From NCBI RefSeq assembly GCF_000198775.1, contig NC_014723.1, positions 27,641 to 45,388 on the forward strand: 17,748 nt of DNA, in the 5' to 3' direction. Both the position numbers and the translations under genes were made by a program. The stretch comes from Mycetohabitans rhizoxinica HKI 454. Its GTDB lineage: Bacteria; Pseudomonadota; Gammaproteobacteria; Burkholderiales; Burkholderiaceae. The notes under the pieces are model-generated. The model was not told where the DNA came from, ran no database searches, and was given only the letters and a program-made list of their open reading frames with translations. Shown here in pieces: positions 1-7,107 of this stretch (within the stretch, counting starts at the first letter, position 1; every line of letters begins with the position of its first letter).

Positions 1-26
1 AATTTCTAAGCAACTAGGATAGCACC

Positions 27-1247
27 GTGACCGCAAATGATCTGCTCATTTCAAAGGTGCCGGAGATTGATCAATCCGTGTCCATCGCTGACATCCGGGA
101 CGAAATCGCCGGTCGAGCGTTGGACATGTTGGATCAGGTGCGAGCGACAATGCTTGAACCTTATCCACGTAAGCATCCTCCTACTTTTACAGCGGCAAAC
201 ATCGCGACTCTCTGCGGGCTCGAGAAACAGCGAATGAAGTACCTTACTACAAAATTAGGACTTCCTGCCGGAACGCAAACTGGTCCAGGTAAGGCCAAGC
301 TATTTTCGCTCGAGGAAACGCTAACTTGGATCAAGGCAACCAGCCGTCGGGCGCAACGGCCGCAAGGGGTACGAGGAAGAGTAGTAGCGTTTGCCAACTT
401 TAAAGGTGGAGTTGCAAAAACGTCCACCTCAGTAAGCGTAGCGCAGAAGCTTACGCTATTAGGTCGCAAGGTTCTGCTTATTGATTGCGATCCGCAGGGC
501 TCGGCGACCCAGCTGTGCGGCTACGCACCCGATGCCGAAATTACCGATACCGACACGCTGCTGCCGCTCATTTATGGCGATGAAAGCACACTTCAATACG
601 CAGTCAGGAAGACCTATTGGACGAATCTCGATGTAATCCCTGCCTGCAACACTCTTCAGGATGCCGAGTACGCAATTCCAGCGAACATTTCACAAGATAG
701 TCGGTTTGAGTTTTGGAATATAGTGAACAAAGGGCTACAGCCACTGCTATCGGAGTACGACGTGGCTGTCATCGACACTCCCCCAGCACTCAGCTACTTA
801 ACTACAAATGTGCTGATGGCAGCAGACGCGATCGTCATGCCTTTACCCCCTGAAGCACTGGACTTCGCGAGTTCCACTCAATTTTGGCAAATGTTTGCGG
901 AAATCGCGAGCCGCCTGCCGAAGGCGGAAAGCAAACGCTACGATTTTATCAACATCTTCATGACCAAAGTTCGCCCTTTTGACGCGTCAAGGGGCGTGCA
1001 GGGTTGGATTAGGAAAGCTTACGGCGATAGAGTCTTTCCTTTGTATGTGCCCGATTCAAAAGTTCAAGCAGCCTCCCTTGGCGCTTTGTCGACAGTCTAC
1101 GACCAAAAACGGCTTGACGTCGATGCCGACGGAGCAACCCGGATGACCGGCGAGCAATACGAGCGTTTAAAAGCGCCTCTCGACGCTCTTTCCGAATGTA
1201 TCGATGACCATTTTGTCCGGATGTGGACGAAGGAGATCACCGAATGA
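27..1247 (+). CDS. parA: ParA-type plasmid partition ATPase (type Ia, with N-terminal DNA-binding region)
   Basis: This 406-residue protein should be the ATPase that moves or positions plasmid copies by binding ATP and non-specific nucleoid DNA, with ParB as partner. The deviant Walker A motif KGGVAKTS lies at residues 126-133, the A' motif DCDPQGS at 153-159, and the Walker B-like VIDTPPA at 248-254. About 120 residues precede the ATPase; a stretch around 52-100 (TAANIATLCGLEKQRMKYL) looks like a helix-turn-helix. This makes it the long type Ia form, which usually also represses its own operon. The start is GTG at 27, so the promoter lies at or before the window edge. Its stop overlaps the parB start as ATGA, indicating translational coupling. 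The fold and role are secure; the compatibility group is not assignable here. Confidence 0.93.
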   Translation: MTANDLLISKVPEIDQSVSIADIRDEIAGRALDMLDQVRATMLEPYPRKHPPTFTAANIATLCGLEKQRMKYLTTKLGLPAGTQTGPGKAKLFSLEETLTWIKATSRRAQRPQGVRGRVVAFANFKGGVAKTSTSVSVAQKLTLLGRKVLLIDCDPQGSATQLCGYAPDAEITDTDTLLPLIYGDESTLQYAVRKTYWTNLDVIPACNTLQDAEYAIPANISQDSRFEFWNIVNKGLQPLLSEYDVAVIDTPPALSYLTTNVLMAADAIVMPLPPEALDFASSTQFWQMFAEIASRLPKAESKRYDFINIFMTKVRPFDASRGVQGWIRKAYGDRVFPLYVPDSKVQAASLGALSTVYDQKRLDVDADGATRMTGEQYERLKAPLDALSECIDDHFVRMWTKEITE

Positions 1248-2272
1248 GTAAATTACTTGAAAAAACGGCGGCCCTGGAACCCAGCCAACAATCAAACCGG
1301 ACCGCTCGACAGGGCATAGCGCGTACAGCGCCAGGGCGGATGTTCGAGTTCGCAAACAGGATTAATGAGGCGGAAGATAGAGCCGCAGCTTCCGCAGCAG
1401 AGGCGGAAGAGGTCAAGCGGCAACTCGATGACGCTTTACATCAACTTGAAGCACTACAGAGTGTAGGTGGCACAGCCGGCGCTGTTGAGGTAGATATTGC
1501 CACTTTGGTTGAAGTACCAGGACGGCGCCGAGTGCTCTCCCCGTCGGAGTACGAAGAACTTCGTTCAAATCTAGCTAAGAACGAACTGGTTCACCCGATT
1601 GTATATCGTCCACTCGGCAACGGGAAAAACGAGATTGTATCGGGAAACAATCGCGTAGCGATCTATCGCGATGACCTCGGTAGGACGAAGATTCGCGGCA
1701 TCCCGTTTATTGGCGACGCCAGGAGCGCAGAGCTAGGTGCCACGTTCTCCAACTTACTCGCCCCTTCGCTGCCGGACTATGAAAAATATAGACAATTTGT
1801 TCGACTCCAAAAAGAGTCGGGGTTTACTCGTGCCGACATCCTTGAGGCATCGGGACTTAGCACCTCCCACGTTTCACGCATTCTAGCTTTTGAGAAACTT
1901 CCCTCAACAGCTCTCGAAGCAATTGCGAAACGCCCTGACAGGATCGGTGGACACGCTGCGGAAAAATTCGCGTTTTTGGCAAGCAATGGAAACGCGGAAT
2001 CAGTAGTTAAAGCGATCGAAGCTCTAGTCAGTGATGAATCAATGTCTCAAAAACGCGCTTTAGAGTTGGCAAGGCCTAAACCGTCTCGACCAACAGCTCC
2101 GGTCACGCGTACGATTCTCAGTGACAAAAAAAAGTTTTGCGAACTTTCAGTCCGCAATGGCGTAATTGGCGTGCGATTCAGCGGAAAGGAAAGCGAAATC
2201 AAAGCGTCATGTTGGGCAGAGAAAATTGAAAGCTTTATTCGCGCGCAGATAGAAGCTCAATCGACGCAATGA
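1244..2272 (+). CDS. parB: ParB-type partition DNA-binding protein
   Basis: This 342-residue protein is the centromere-binding partner of ParA. The start chosen is ATG 1244, which overlaps the parA stop and has AAGGAG at 1230-1235 eight bases upstream; an in-frame GTG at 1223 is less likely. Residues 40-75 look like a coiled coil rich in Glu and Ala. The ParB N-terminal nuclease-like domain covers about 82-155, with EIVSGNNRVAIYRDD at about 130-144 in place of the usual GERR box. A helix-turn-helix follows at about 194-220 (FTRADILEASGLSTSHVSRI). The last 55 residues, after a basic Pro-rich linker, probably dimerise. No canonical chromosomal parS (TGTTTCACGTGAAACA) is seen nearby, so its site is probably plasmid-specific; the tandem repeat just downstream is a candidate. 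Confidence 0.9.
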   Translation: MSKLLEKTAALEPSQQSNRTARQGIARTAPGRMFEFANRINEAEDRAAASAAEAEEVKRQLDDALHQLEALQSVGGTAGAVEVDIATLVEVPGRRRVLSPSEYEELRSNLAKNELVHPIVYRPLGNGKNEIVSGNNRVAIYRDDLGRTKIRGIPFIGDARSAELGATFSNLLAPSLPDYEKYRQFVRLQKESGFTRADILEASGLSTSHVSRILAFEKLPSTALEAIAKRPDRIGGHAAEKFAFLASNGNAESVVKAIEALVSDESMSQKRALELARPKPSRPTAPVTRTILSDKKKFCELSVRNGVIGVRFSGKESEIKASCWAEKIESFIRAQIEAQSTQ

Positions 2273-2414
2273 ATTCGCAATAGGGGATGGTCAAAGCATA
2301 GAGGTTATGCACTCTAGCAAGCACGACCTTAACTCTCCCCAGTGGGGAATCGTTAAAAATCAATGAGTTGCAAATTAGGGAACAAAAATGACCTACCGAC
2401 CAAGACACCAAACA

Positions 2415-2444
2415 AAAGGCCCCTGGCTGGAACCAGAGGCCTTT
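2415..2444. terminator. Hairpin of repeat unit 1, terminator-like on both strands
   Basis: AAAGGCC (2415-2421) pairs with GGCCTTT (2438-2444) and CTGG (2423-2426) with CCAG (2433-2436), with one C/A mismatch. The stem is flanked by As on the left, so on the minus strand it ends in a TTTTGTTT run, which is a good intrinsic terminator. The plus-strand T run is short. It could stop parAB transcripts or isolate rep. Confidence 0.6.
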
Positions 2445-2564
2445 CAATATAGAGTTCGACTGTAACCTTACTCAGCTACTCTTAGCTTTCCCCAGCGGGG
2501 AATCGTTAAAAATCAATGAGTTGGTAATTCGGGGGAAATATGATCTAACGACCACACTATCAAA

Positions 2565-2596
2565 CAAAAGCCTTCGGCGGCAACCGAAGGCTTTTG
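2565..2596. terminator. Hairpin of repeat unit 2, perfect 13-bp stem
   Basis: The arm CAAAAGCCTTCGG (2565-2577) pairs perfectly with CCGAAGGCTTTTG (2584-2596) around the loop CGGCAA. It occupies the same place in unit 2 as the unit 1 hairpin but has a different stem sequence, with both arms changed together. The minus strand again reads into TTTTGTTT. Confidence 0.65.
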
Positions 2597-2732
2597 AGTC
2601 TAGGGCTTGACTGCAACCTCGCCCAGCTATGCTCGACCGACGGCAATCGGTAAGATCAAGCACTAAGAGTGTAGCGCAGTGTGAGAAACAGTCAAGCGTT
2701 GATCGACCATTTTGTATAAATGGGCGCTGGAT

Positions 2733-3953
2733 ATGTCTATCGCGCAACACTTTGTTGCTGGCGAGGGAAGCGTTTGTCCCCCGAATCAACAGCACTTCAC
2801 CCCCGTACCAGACGATACTGAAGCACTGTCGCAGTTCGCCTGCGACACCACCAATCTGCCGTGGCTAATTTTCCGGGCTGCCTTTCGCGCCGAACACCTC
2901 GCGCAGCTGCCCGCGCGCGCGCGCGCGCTGCTCGCGGCCCTTGCACGCACCGTTGATGCTCAGCGGCCCTACGCCGCTATCTTCGCGCGCCGTGAGCTGC
3001 TTACTGGCCGCGCGCTGCAGTCGATGCGCACGTTCTACCGCGGTCTCGATGATCTCGAAGCGGCCGGCCTCATTGACCGTCCACCGCAGAAGCGCCATGG
3101 CGGCGTAGGCCTGTTTGGCCGTGCATACTTGCATTTAACGCCCAAAGCCGCCACTTTGCTCGGCCTCGTTGAGCCACAAGACGAGGTATCAGCACCGGCA
3201 TTGGACACTACCACAGCCAATGCTCCAGCCATTCCCACATCCTCTACACAATCATCAACTCTACCGTCTGCCAACATGGCAGACGGTGCTATATATAAGG
3301 ATCTTTACCCTACTGCTTTTCAAAAGAGACAACCAGGCGCCCTGCCTCAAGATCTCGAACGCCTCACTTCGCTGGGCTTTAATAAATTTTTCATCTTCAA
3401 ACTCATGAGCGAAGCACGAAAAAGCGGCAAACGCCTCTCCGATGTTGTCGACATGTGCTGGCACTCGCTTAAAAAAGCGGTTGCCCCCATTGCATACCTT
3501 CGATCGCTGCTTCGCAAACCGGTCGATTTCGGCTATCAGGCTCGCCAACGCCGCGATGAAGCCCATCAACGGATCCAGCACGACGCTGACCATCGGAGTC
3601 TAACCCAAGCTTTGCACGACGCGGCTGGCCTGACGTTCGTCGATCCAACGAAAGGTCTAACTGTCGAAATCAGTGAAGATGGGGCAAACGCCTTGCTTCA
3701 TCTTCCTGGTGAAACGCGGCCGAGGTCAGCGGCCGGGACTCGAATGCTAGACATCGCACGCGCCATCGTGAGTGGGCGGTTACAGCGCAGCGCAAAGGTG
3801 TGCCATTCCGCTCATCAAGCGGTTGATGGAAGCTGCAGGAGATCTGAAAAGATGAGCGAGGAAGGAGGGCAGGTCGCTGGCTCCCTTACACATGTGCAGC
3901 AAATGCGGGAGCTGTTGAAGCGCCGGGCGACGGCGTACTCGTTTTCGGCGTAA
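2733..3953 (+). CDS. Putative plasmid replication initiator (winged-helix protein)
   Basis: This 406-residue basic protein follows parAB and the repeat region, where plasmids of this kind carry rep. The N-terminal part, roughly residues 45-145, looks like a winged helix (ARALLAALARTVDAQRPYAA, then FARRELLTGRALQSMRTFYR, then the GLIDRPP wing region). A second helical block at about 195-260 carries LGFNKFFIFKLMSEARKSGK and PIAYLRSLLRK. I recall similar text in proteins named replication protein in Burkholderiaceae plasmids, but no family signature is decisive. The start is ATG 2733, seven codons after an in-frame TTG at 2712; a -10-like TATAAA lies at 2715-2720. The last ~45 residues may be frameshifted: another frame around 3802-3853 reads IPLIKRLMEAAGDLKR then stop, which looks more protein-like than the annotated tail. 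Confidence 0.6.
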   Translation: MSIAQHFVAGEGSVCPPNQQHFTPVPDDTEALSQFACDTTNLPWLIFRAAFRAEHLAQLPARARALLAALARTVDAQRPYAAIFARRELLTGRALQSMRTFYRGLDDLEAAGLIDRPPQKRHGGVGLFGRAYLHLTPKAATLLGLVEPQDEVSAPALDTTTANAPAIPTSSTQSSTLPSANMADGAIYKDLYPTAFQKRQPGALPQDLERLTSLGFNKFFIFKLMSEARKSGKRLSDVVDMCWHSLKKAVAPIAYLRSLLRKPVDFGYQARQRRDEAHQRIQHDADHRSLTQALHDAAGLTFVDPTKGLTVEISEDGANALLHLPGETRPRSAAGTRMLDIARAIVSGRLQRSAKVCHSAHQAVDGSCRRSEKMSEEGGQVAGSLTHVQQMRELLKRRATAYSFSA

Positions 3954-4300
3954 TCGCGATCAGACAGAGTCAAACACTGTTCGCCGCAAGACGAGCGAGA
4001 GCTTGGACGGATTCAACGTCGCATCGGCCATCCGGCGTAAGCGCCGGTGCTCACTTCGTAGCGCCAGTGGTCCTTTGCGTATGGCTGCCTCACGGTAGTC
4101 GCAACATTAACGTCATAGAATGCACTGGCGAGGATTGAAATCCGTAGCGCTCGTAGAACGGACGCACATGATAATGCAGCGCATAGACAAGCAAGGCTCA
4201 AACGTCGACATTCTCCGATACGGCTTGTACTCAGCATACCGCGTCTTGCAGCAAAGCCGCACCGAGTTTGATGTCCTGAGCCCGTCGATCGACTGCAAAT
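3954..4300. other. Stretch with no convincing gene
   Basis: Open frames exist on both strands but none has recognisable domains or a good ribosome binding site. The only clear structure is a small hairpin, CCGGCG-TAAG-CGCCGG at 4032-4047. It is probably decayed accessory DNA downstream of the replication gene. Confidence 0.4.
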
Positions 4301-4373
4301 GTGCGTTTGTTGTGCCGCTGGCCTTCTTCTCTGAACGCAAAAGCATGGGCGTAGGGCTAGCCGCAACTGGGGA
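4301..4373 (+). repeat. Diverged copy 1 of a dispersed repeat (copy 2 at 10921-10995)
   Basis: The DNA here and at 10921-10995 is clearly related, roughly three bases in four by eye. In the same frame the two read FVVPLAFFSERKSMGVGLAA and FVVPPAFLSVCKSMGVWRPA. Here the frame closes at TAA 4378-4380. The other copy forms the beginning of the open frame at 10876. The parent element is not recognised. Confidence 0.55.
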
Positions 4374-4383
4374 TAAATAATTA

Positions 4384-4405
4384 CCTGATAATAGCCATTA
4401 TCAGG
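4384..4405. repeat. Perfect 9-bp inverted repeat with AGCC loop
   Basis: CCTGATAAT (4384-4392) and ATTATCAGG (4397-4405) are perfect inverted copies around AGCC. It lies immediately 3' of the dispersed repeat and about 240 bp before the IS605 remnant. It could be an old operator or a foldback end. The stretch from 4406 to 4646 holds nothing else I can name. Confidence 0.5.
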
Positions 4406-4646
4406 CAATGAAGGGCGGGCCTCGCCGGTCTGACCGAGGCCCCTTGGCCCGCCGGCGGACGCAAATACAGGATCGCCACGGATGATCGCAGCAACACGGC
4501 GACTACCAAGTCGACGCCGAGGAACGCGTAGCAGCGGCTGCCGAGTACTACTGTCTTTGGCGCCGTAGGGAATGGACGGCTCAATGCTTGCGCGGCTTTT
4601 GCGTTTGAGAGTTGCGATCTGTTTTGCTTGATTGTCCAAAGGCACT

Positions 4647-4862
4647 CTACGCATGGACGCGACTGCCGAACACGACGCTCAAGCTACCGCGCAAGTTGGA
4701 GTAATGGCGGGACTGCTGCTTAGCCCAAGCTGAGACGGCGACTTCCGGTAGGTAGTTCACTTGCAGATGGGCATGGTCATCCTCGTCGTCGAACTTCACC
4801 AGTTCCGCTTCGAAGTCGGCGCAGACGCTGGGTCGCCAAGCGGGCCGGCTGCCGCGCTTCAA
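4647..4862 (-). pseudogene. tnpA: Remnant of IS200/IS605 Y1 transposase TnpA
   Basis: The minus-strand frame reads CADFEAELVKFDDEDDHAHL followed by QVNYLPEVAVSAW. This matches the family pattern of a conserved Phe/Val-rich strand, the HUH-type motif DHVHLLV (here DHAHLQV, where H-A-H keeps the two metal-binding histidines), and the following NYPPxVAVS helix. Only this central part survives. The first residues derive from the neighbouring tnpB DNA, and the last 25 no longer resemble the family, so the catalytic tyrosine region is lost. Its orientation, divergent from tnpB on the plus strand, is the IS605 arrangement. It should be inactive. Confidence 0.75.
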
Positions 4863-5398
4863 GAAGAAAGGGCGGTGTGACAGCTTTCGTTACCCCGATC
4901 CGAAACAGACCAAGTTCGATCAAGGCCACGACCATGATCAGTCAAAACTACGGGGTGGCGTGCATCGAGGACTGGCAGGTACGAAACATGGTCAAGTCGG
5001 CGGCAGGCACACTCGAGCAACCAGGTAAGCGTGTTCGGGCCAAGTTCGGCCTGAACACGGCCATTCTTGGTTAAGGCTGGTTCGAGTTCTGCCGCCAACT
5101 GAGTAAAACTGGCTTGGAAAGGGGGCAGCTCACCGCCGTGCCACCGCAGAATACGAGCCGCATTTGCCTGTGTTGCGGCCATGTGTCGCCAAACAACCGC
5201 CAGACGCAAGCGCGGTTCATTTGTGTCGTGAGGAAAACATCGACCTGGTCGGGCGCAATCCGCATTCTAAGGGCGGGACACGCCCAGTTCGCCTGTAAAG
5301 TGAGCGGTGTAGTCATGCCACCAGCAGCAGGAACCCATCGAAGCGACTCACTGCGACTCGATGCCGGGGCGAGCGCCGTAGGAATCTTCAGACTTTAG
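4849..5398 (+). pseudogene. tnpB: Remnant of IS605-family TnpB (RNA-guided nuclease ancestor of Cas12)
   Basis: Three reading-frame pieces add up to a ruined TnpB. First, LPRFKKKGRCDSFRYPDPKQ from 4849 in one frame is a classic TnpB N-terminal-half segment. Then, in another frame, GVACIEDWQVRNMVKSAAGT and the following EQPGKRVRAKFGLNTAILG run to an in-frame TAA at 5072-5074. After the stop the same frame resumes with GWFEFCRQLSKTG and VPPQNTSRICLCCGHVS, the zinc-ribbon part. The second zinc-ribbon CxxC is destroyed (CVVRKTSTW). EENIDLVG occurs in a neighbouring frame, which marks another frameshift. The stretch between the first two pieces, which should carry part of the RuvC core, is deleted. 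The tail AAGTHRSDSLRLDAGASAVG is typical of Burkholderiaceae copies. No function is expected. Confidence 0.85.
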
Positions 5399-5459
5399 TC
5401 GGGGGAGCATGTCAATTACGATCTAATCTGGATTCTTTTGATGTAATTATTGTGATACA

Positions 5460-5477
5460 TTGAATACATGTATTCAA
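5460..5477. promoter_or_regulatory. 18-bp perfect palindrome, probable operator of the RelB-like/RelE operon
   Basis: TTGAATACATGTATTCAA is a perfect palindrome that ends 15 bases before the antitoxin ATG at 5493. The DNA around it is AT-rich (5410-5480), unlike its surroundings, as expected for a promoter. Ribbon-helix-helix antitoxins usually repress their own operon by binding such sites; that role is inferred. Confidence 0.75.
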
Positions 5478-5492
5478 TCGAAGGTCTTCGAC

Positions 5493-5720
5493 ATGGCTAC
5501 CTCAGTTCGTCTTTCTCCCGAAACCGAGCAACGGCTCGATCATCTAGCGACTCATACTGGGCGGACAAAGGCATATTACCTGCGTGAAATCATCGATCGT
5601 GGCATTGAAGAGATGGAGGACTATTACCTTGCTGCCGACGTGCTGGAACGTGTCCGCAAGGGCCGGGAGAAAGTGCATTCCGCTGCTGACGTAAGGAAAG
5701 ACCTTGGCCTGGACGATTGA
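5493..5720 (+). CDS. relB: RelB/DinJ-like ribbon-helix-helix antitoxin
   Basis: This 75-residue protein is the likely antitoxin to the RelE-type toxin that follows. The N-terminal ribbon-helix-helix reads MATSVRLSPETEQRLDHLA, then THTGRTKAYYLREIIDRGIE. The acidic and helical C-terminal half (EEMEDYYLAADVLERVR) should wrap the toxin. The start ATG 5493 has AAGG about ten bases upstream and gives the standard family N terminus; an in-frame TTG at 5460 lies inside the operator and is unlikely. The toxin start at 5704 lies within its last codons. The palindrome immediately upstream fits autoregulation. The symbol is by family similarity only. Confidence 0.88.
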   Translation: MATSVRLSPETEQRLDHLATHTGRTKAYYLREIIDRGIEEMEDYYLAADVLERVRKGREKVHSAADVRKDLGLDD

Positions 5721-5970
5721 TTACACTGATACAGCCAAAGGACAGCTACGTAAGCTCGATAAACCCGTCGCACGACGCATCGTTGACTTCATGGACGCGC
5801 GTGTTGCCAGTCTAGAAGACCCTCGAAGTATCGGTAAAGTACTGACTGGCCCATTCGGTAGCTTTTGGCGTTACCGGGTGGGCGATTACCGTGTAATTTG
5901 TAAGATTCAAGATAGCGCTTTATGCGTTCTTGTAGTGCAGATCGGTAACCGACGCGAGGTTTACCGTTAG
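5704..5970 (+). CDS. relE: RelE/ParE-superfamily toxin
   Basis: This 88-residue protein has full length for the family. RelE members cut mRNA in the ribosomal A site. The sequence shows the N-terminal strand TIDYTDTAKGQLRKLDK, a helical pair, and the basic core FWRYRVGDYRVIC (Arg56, Arg58 and Arg63 are candidate active-site residues). The C-terminal strand VVQIGNRREVYR carries Arg83, Arg84 and Tyr87. The start is TTG 5704, overlapping the antitoxin by 17 bases; AAGGA at 5693-5697 lies six bases upstream inside the antitoxin gene and supports this unusual codon. No truncation is seen, so the pair looks functional. Confidence 0.88.
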   Translation: MAWTIDYTDTAKGQLRKLDKPVARRIVDFMDARVASLEDPRSIGKVLTGPFGSFWRYRVGDYRVICKIQDSALCVLVVQIGNRREVYR

Positions 5971-6430
5971 CAAATCCGAGAAGGCCAAGGAAGCCGAACC
6001 CCCATGATTGCAGACTGGCTCGCTCGTTACTGTGATGTCAGTCTGACTAAAATTGGTAATGCGCTTTAGGTCGCTCACTTATTATCTGCGCCATTCGGGG
6101 TGCGCCTCGCTGGTCTGATCGGCGTCTCGCGCCCAACAGCGCGTGTCCAGGGGCTGACATTGCCACCGAACTGCCCACGGGTGCTTGTCTTCCCAGCAAA
6201 GGCCCCATCGTGGGGGAATGGGTGCCCTCACGTCGGCCCCGGGACACGCGCTCCGTAAGCTGCGCCGCCACTGGCGACTGAACGGCTGTCGCGAGCAGAA
6301 GTTAACGCTGAACGGCGTGGCGAAGCGCGACCGATTTGATCATCTGCCGTGCCTCGCCCGGTCGGGGACGCGTTCGCGCTCACGCGCCGGCGTCAGCGCG
6401 CCGGAAAAACGAGCGGCTGGGAGGTACGCG
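5971..6430. other. Intergenic stretch carrying a long-spaced inverted repeat
   Basis: No gene is supported here. A 23-base sequence at 6138-6160 (starting AGCGCGTGTCC) returns inverted at 6230-6252 with three mismatches, enclosing 69 bases. Because of this both strands encode the string SAPGHAL. It could be a decayed foldback element or a large stem-loop. The promoter of the next toxin-antitoxin pair should lie in its 3' part, but I see no clear -35/-10 pair. Confidence 0.55.
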
Positions 6431-6685
6431 ATGACGATCACCACGCTATCGAGCCGGGAACTGAATCACGACGTGACCTGGGCCAAGAAGGCAGCCAACA
6501 ACGGGCCGGTGTTCATTACCGATCGCGGCAAGCCTGCCCACGTACTTTTAAGCTTTGAGGCTTATCAAAAACTCACGCAACAGCGCCGCAATATTGCGGA
6601 CACGCTTGCTATGCCCGGCGTGGAAGACATCGAGTTCAATCCGCCACGTGCTAATGTTCAAACGCGGCCGACTGATCTGACTTGA
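6431..6685 (+). CDS. Phd/YefM-family antitoxin
   Basis: This 84-residue protein is the likely antitoxin for the PIN-domain toxin overlapping its stop. It shows the Phd/YefM pattern: MTITTLSSRELNHDVTWAKK, then NGPVFITDRGKPAHVLLSFE with the conserved D-R-G-K-P turn, then AYQKLTQQ. The C-terminal tail (IADTLAMPGVEDIEFNPPR) would bind the toxin. ATG 6431 has GGGAGG at 6419-6424 six bases upstream. The frame is open much further 5' but the upstream text is not protein-like. The protein probably represses the operon as other Phd members do. Confidence 0.88.
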   Translation: MTITTLSSRELNHDVTWAKKAANNGPVFITDRGKPAHVLLSFEAYQKLTQQRRNIADTLAMPGVEDIEFNPPRANVQTRPTDLT

Positions 6686-7107
6686 TGTACGTACTCGATA
6701 CCCATGTTGTGTCCGAGTTGCGCAAGGTTCGGGCCGGCAAAGCTGATGCCAACGTCACCGCATGGACTACCAGCGTGGATGCGGGTTGGCTTTTTGTGTC
6801 CGCTATCACCATCATGGAATTGGAAACGGGTGTCTTGCAAATCGAGCGACGCAATGCCGATCAGGGCAGGATACTACGAGCCTGGATAGAGCATCACGTC
6901 TTGCCCGAGTTTGCAGACCGCGTTTTACCGATTGATATTCGTGTGGCGCAGCGCTGCGCCCGATTGCATGTACCCCACCGGCAGTCAGAGCGAGACGCAT
7001 TGGTTGCGGCCACAGCGCTGGTACATGGGATGACGGTTGTTACCCGTAACGGGGCGGATTTTGCCGCGACCGGCGTCCATCTCTTGAACCCCTGGAAGGA
7101 CGCATAA
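6685..7107 (+). CDS. vapC: VapC/FitB-like PIN-domain ribonuclease toxin
   Basis: This 140-residue PIN-domain protein is a probable metal-dependent RNase toxin. The four acidic residues of the PIN active site are all present: Asp5 (VLDTHVVSEL), Glu45 (IMELETGV), Asp104 (SERDALVAATA) and Asp125 (TRNGADF). The length is typical. ATG 6685 shares its A with the antitoxin TGA stop (TGATG), so the pair is translationally coupled. In-frame TTG 6682 is possible but not needed. Pairing of a Phd-type antitoxin with a PIN toxin is a known combination. The RNA target cannot be read from sequence; several VapC proteins cut initiator tRNA or rRNA. Confidence 0.9.
   Translation: MYVLDTHVVSELRKVRAGKADANVTAWTTSVDAGWLFVSAITIMELETGVLQIERRNADQGRILRAWIEHHVLPEFADRVLPIDIRVAQRCARLHVPHRQSERDALVAATALVHGMTVVTRNGADFAATGVHLLNPWKDA

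Larger units (their letters stand above)
2337..2636. repeat. Two tandem ~150-bp non-coding repeat units between parB and rep
   Basis: Unit 1 runs from about 2337 to 2489 and unit 2 from 2490 to about 2636. Each opens with a short GC palindrome (CCCCAGTGGGG in unit 1, CCCCAGCGGGG in unit 2) followed by a nearly identical A-rich block, AATCGTTAAAAATCAATGAG, then TTG. A more diverged stretch follows, then an AAACAAAAG-type lead into a hairpin, and a shared tail (CTGTAACCT / CTGCAACCT, CTCAGCTA / CCCAGCTA). Position between parB and a replication gene suggests a centromere or iteron-like control region. Tandem small RNA genes or transcription terminators are alternatives. The function is inferred, not shown. 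Confidence 0.75.

Noticed and set aside
2391..2468. 25-codon ORF starting MTYRPRHQTKGPW in repeat unit 1 as a peptide toxin
   Set aside because: The matching ATG in unit 2 is followed by a stop at the third codon, and the frame runs through the hairpin; the repeat is selected for structure, not peptide.
2912..2928. Alternating CG run that might be a Z-DNA or control element
   Set aside because: It lies in the coding frame of the replication gene and encodes the ordinary helix PARARALLAA; GC codon bias explains it.
4621..4638. GTTTTGCTTGATTG followed by a near match, also found at 13781-13798, as a possible element end
   Set aside because: A single 14-base match is expected by chance about once in a window this size, and the flanks do not align.
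4013..4654. 213-codon minus-strand open frame
   Set aside because: Composition-driven, no recognisable domain, no ribosome binding site, and its sequence changes character along its length; not reported as a gene.
6185..6430. N-terminal extension of the Phd-like antitoxin to 6185
   Set aside because: The upstream text is not family-like, crosses an inverted repeat, and ATG 6431 has its own GGGAGG site.
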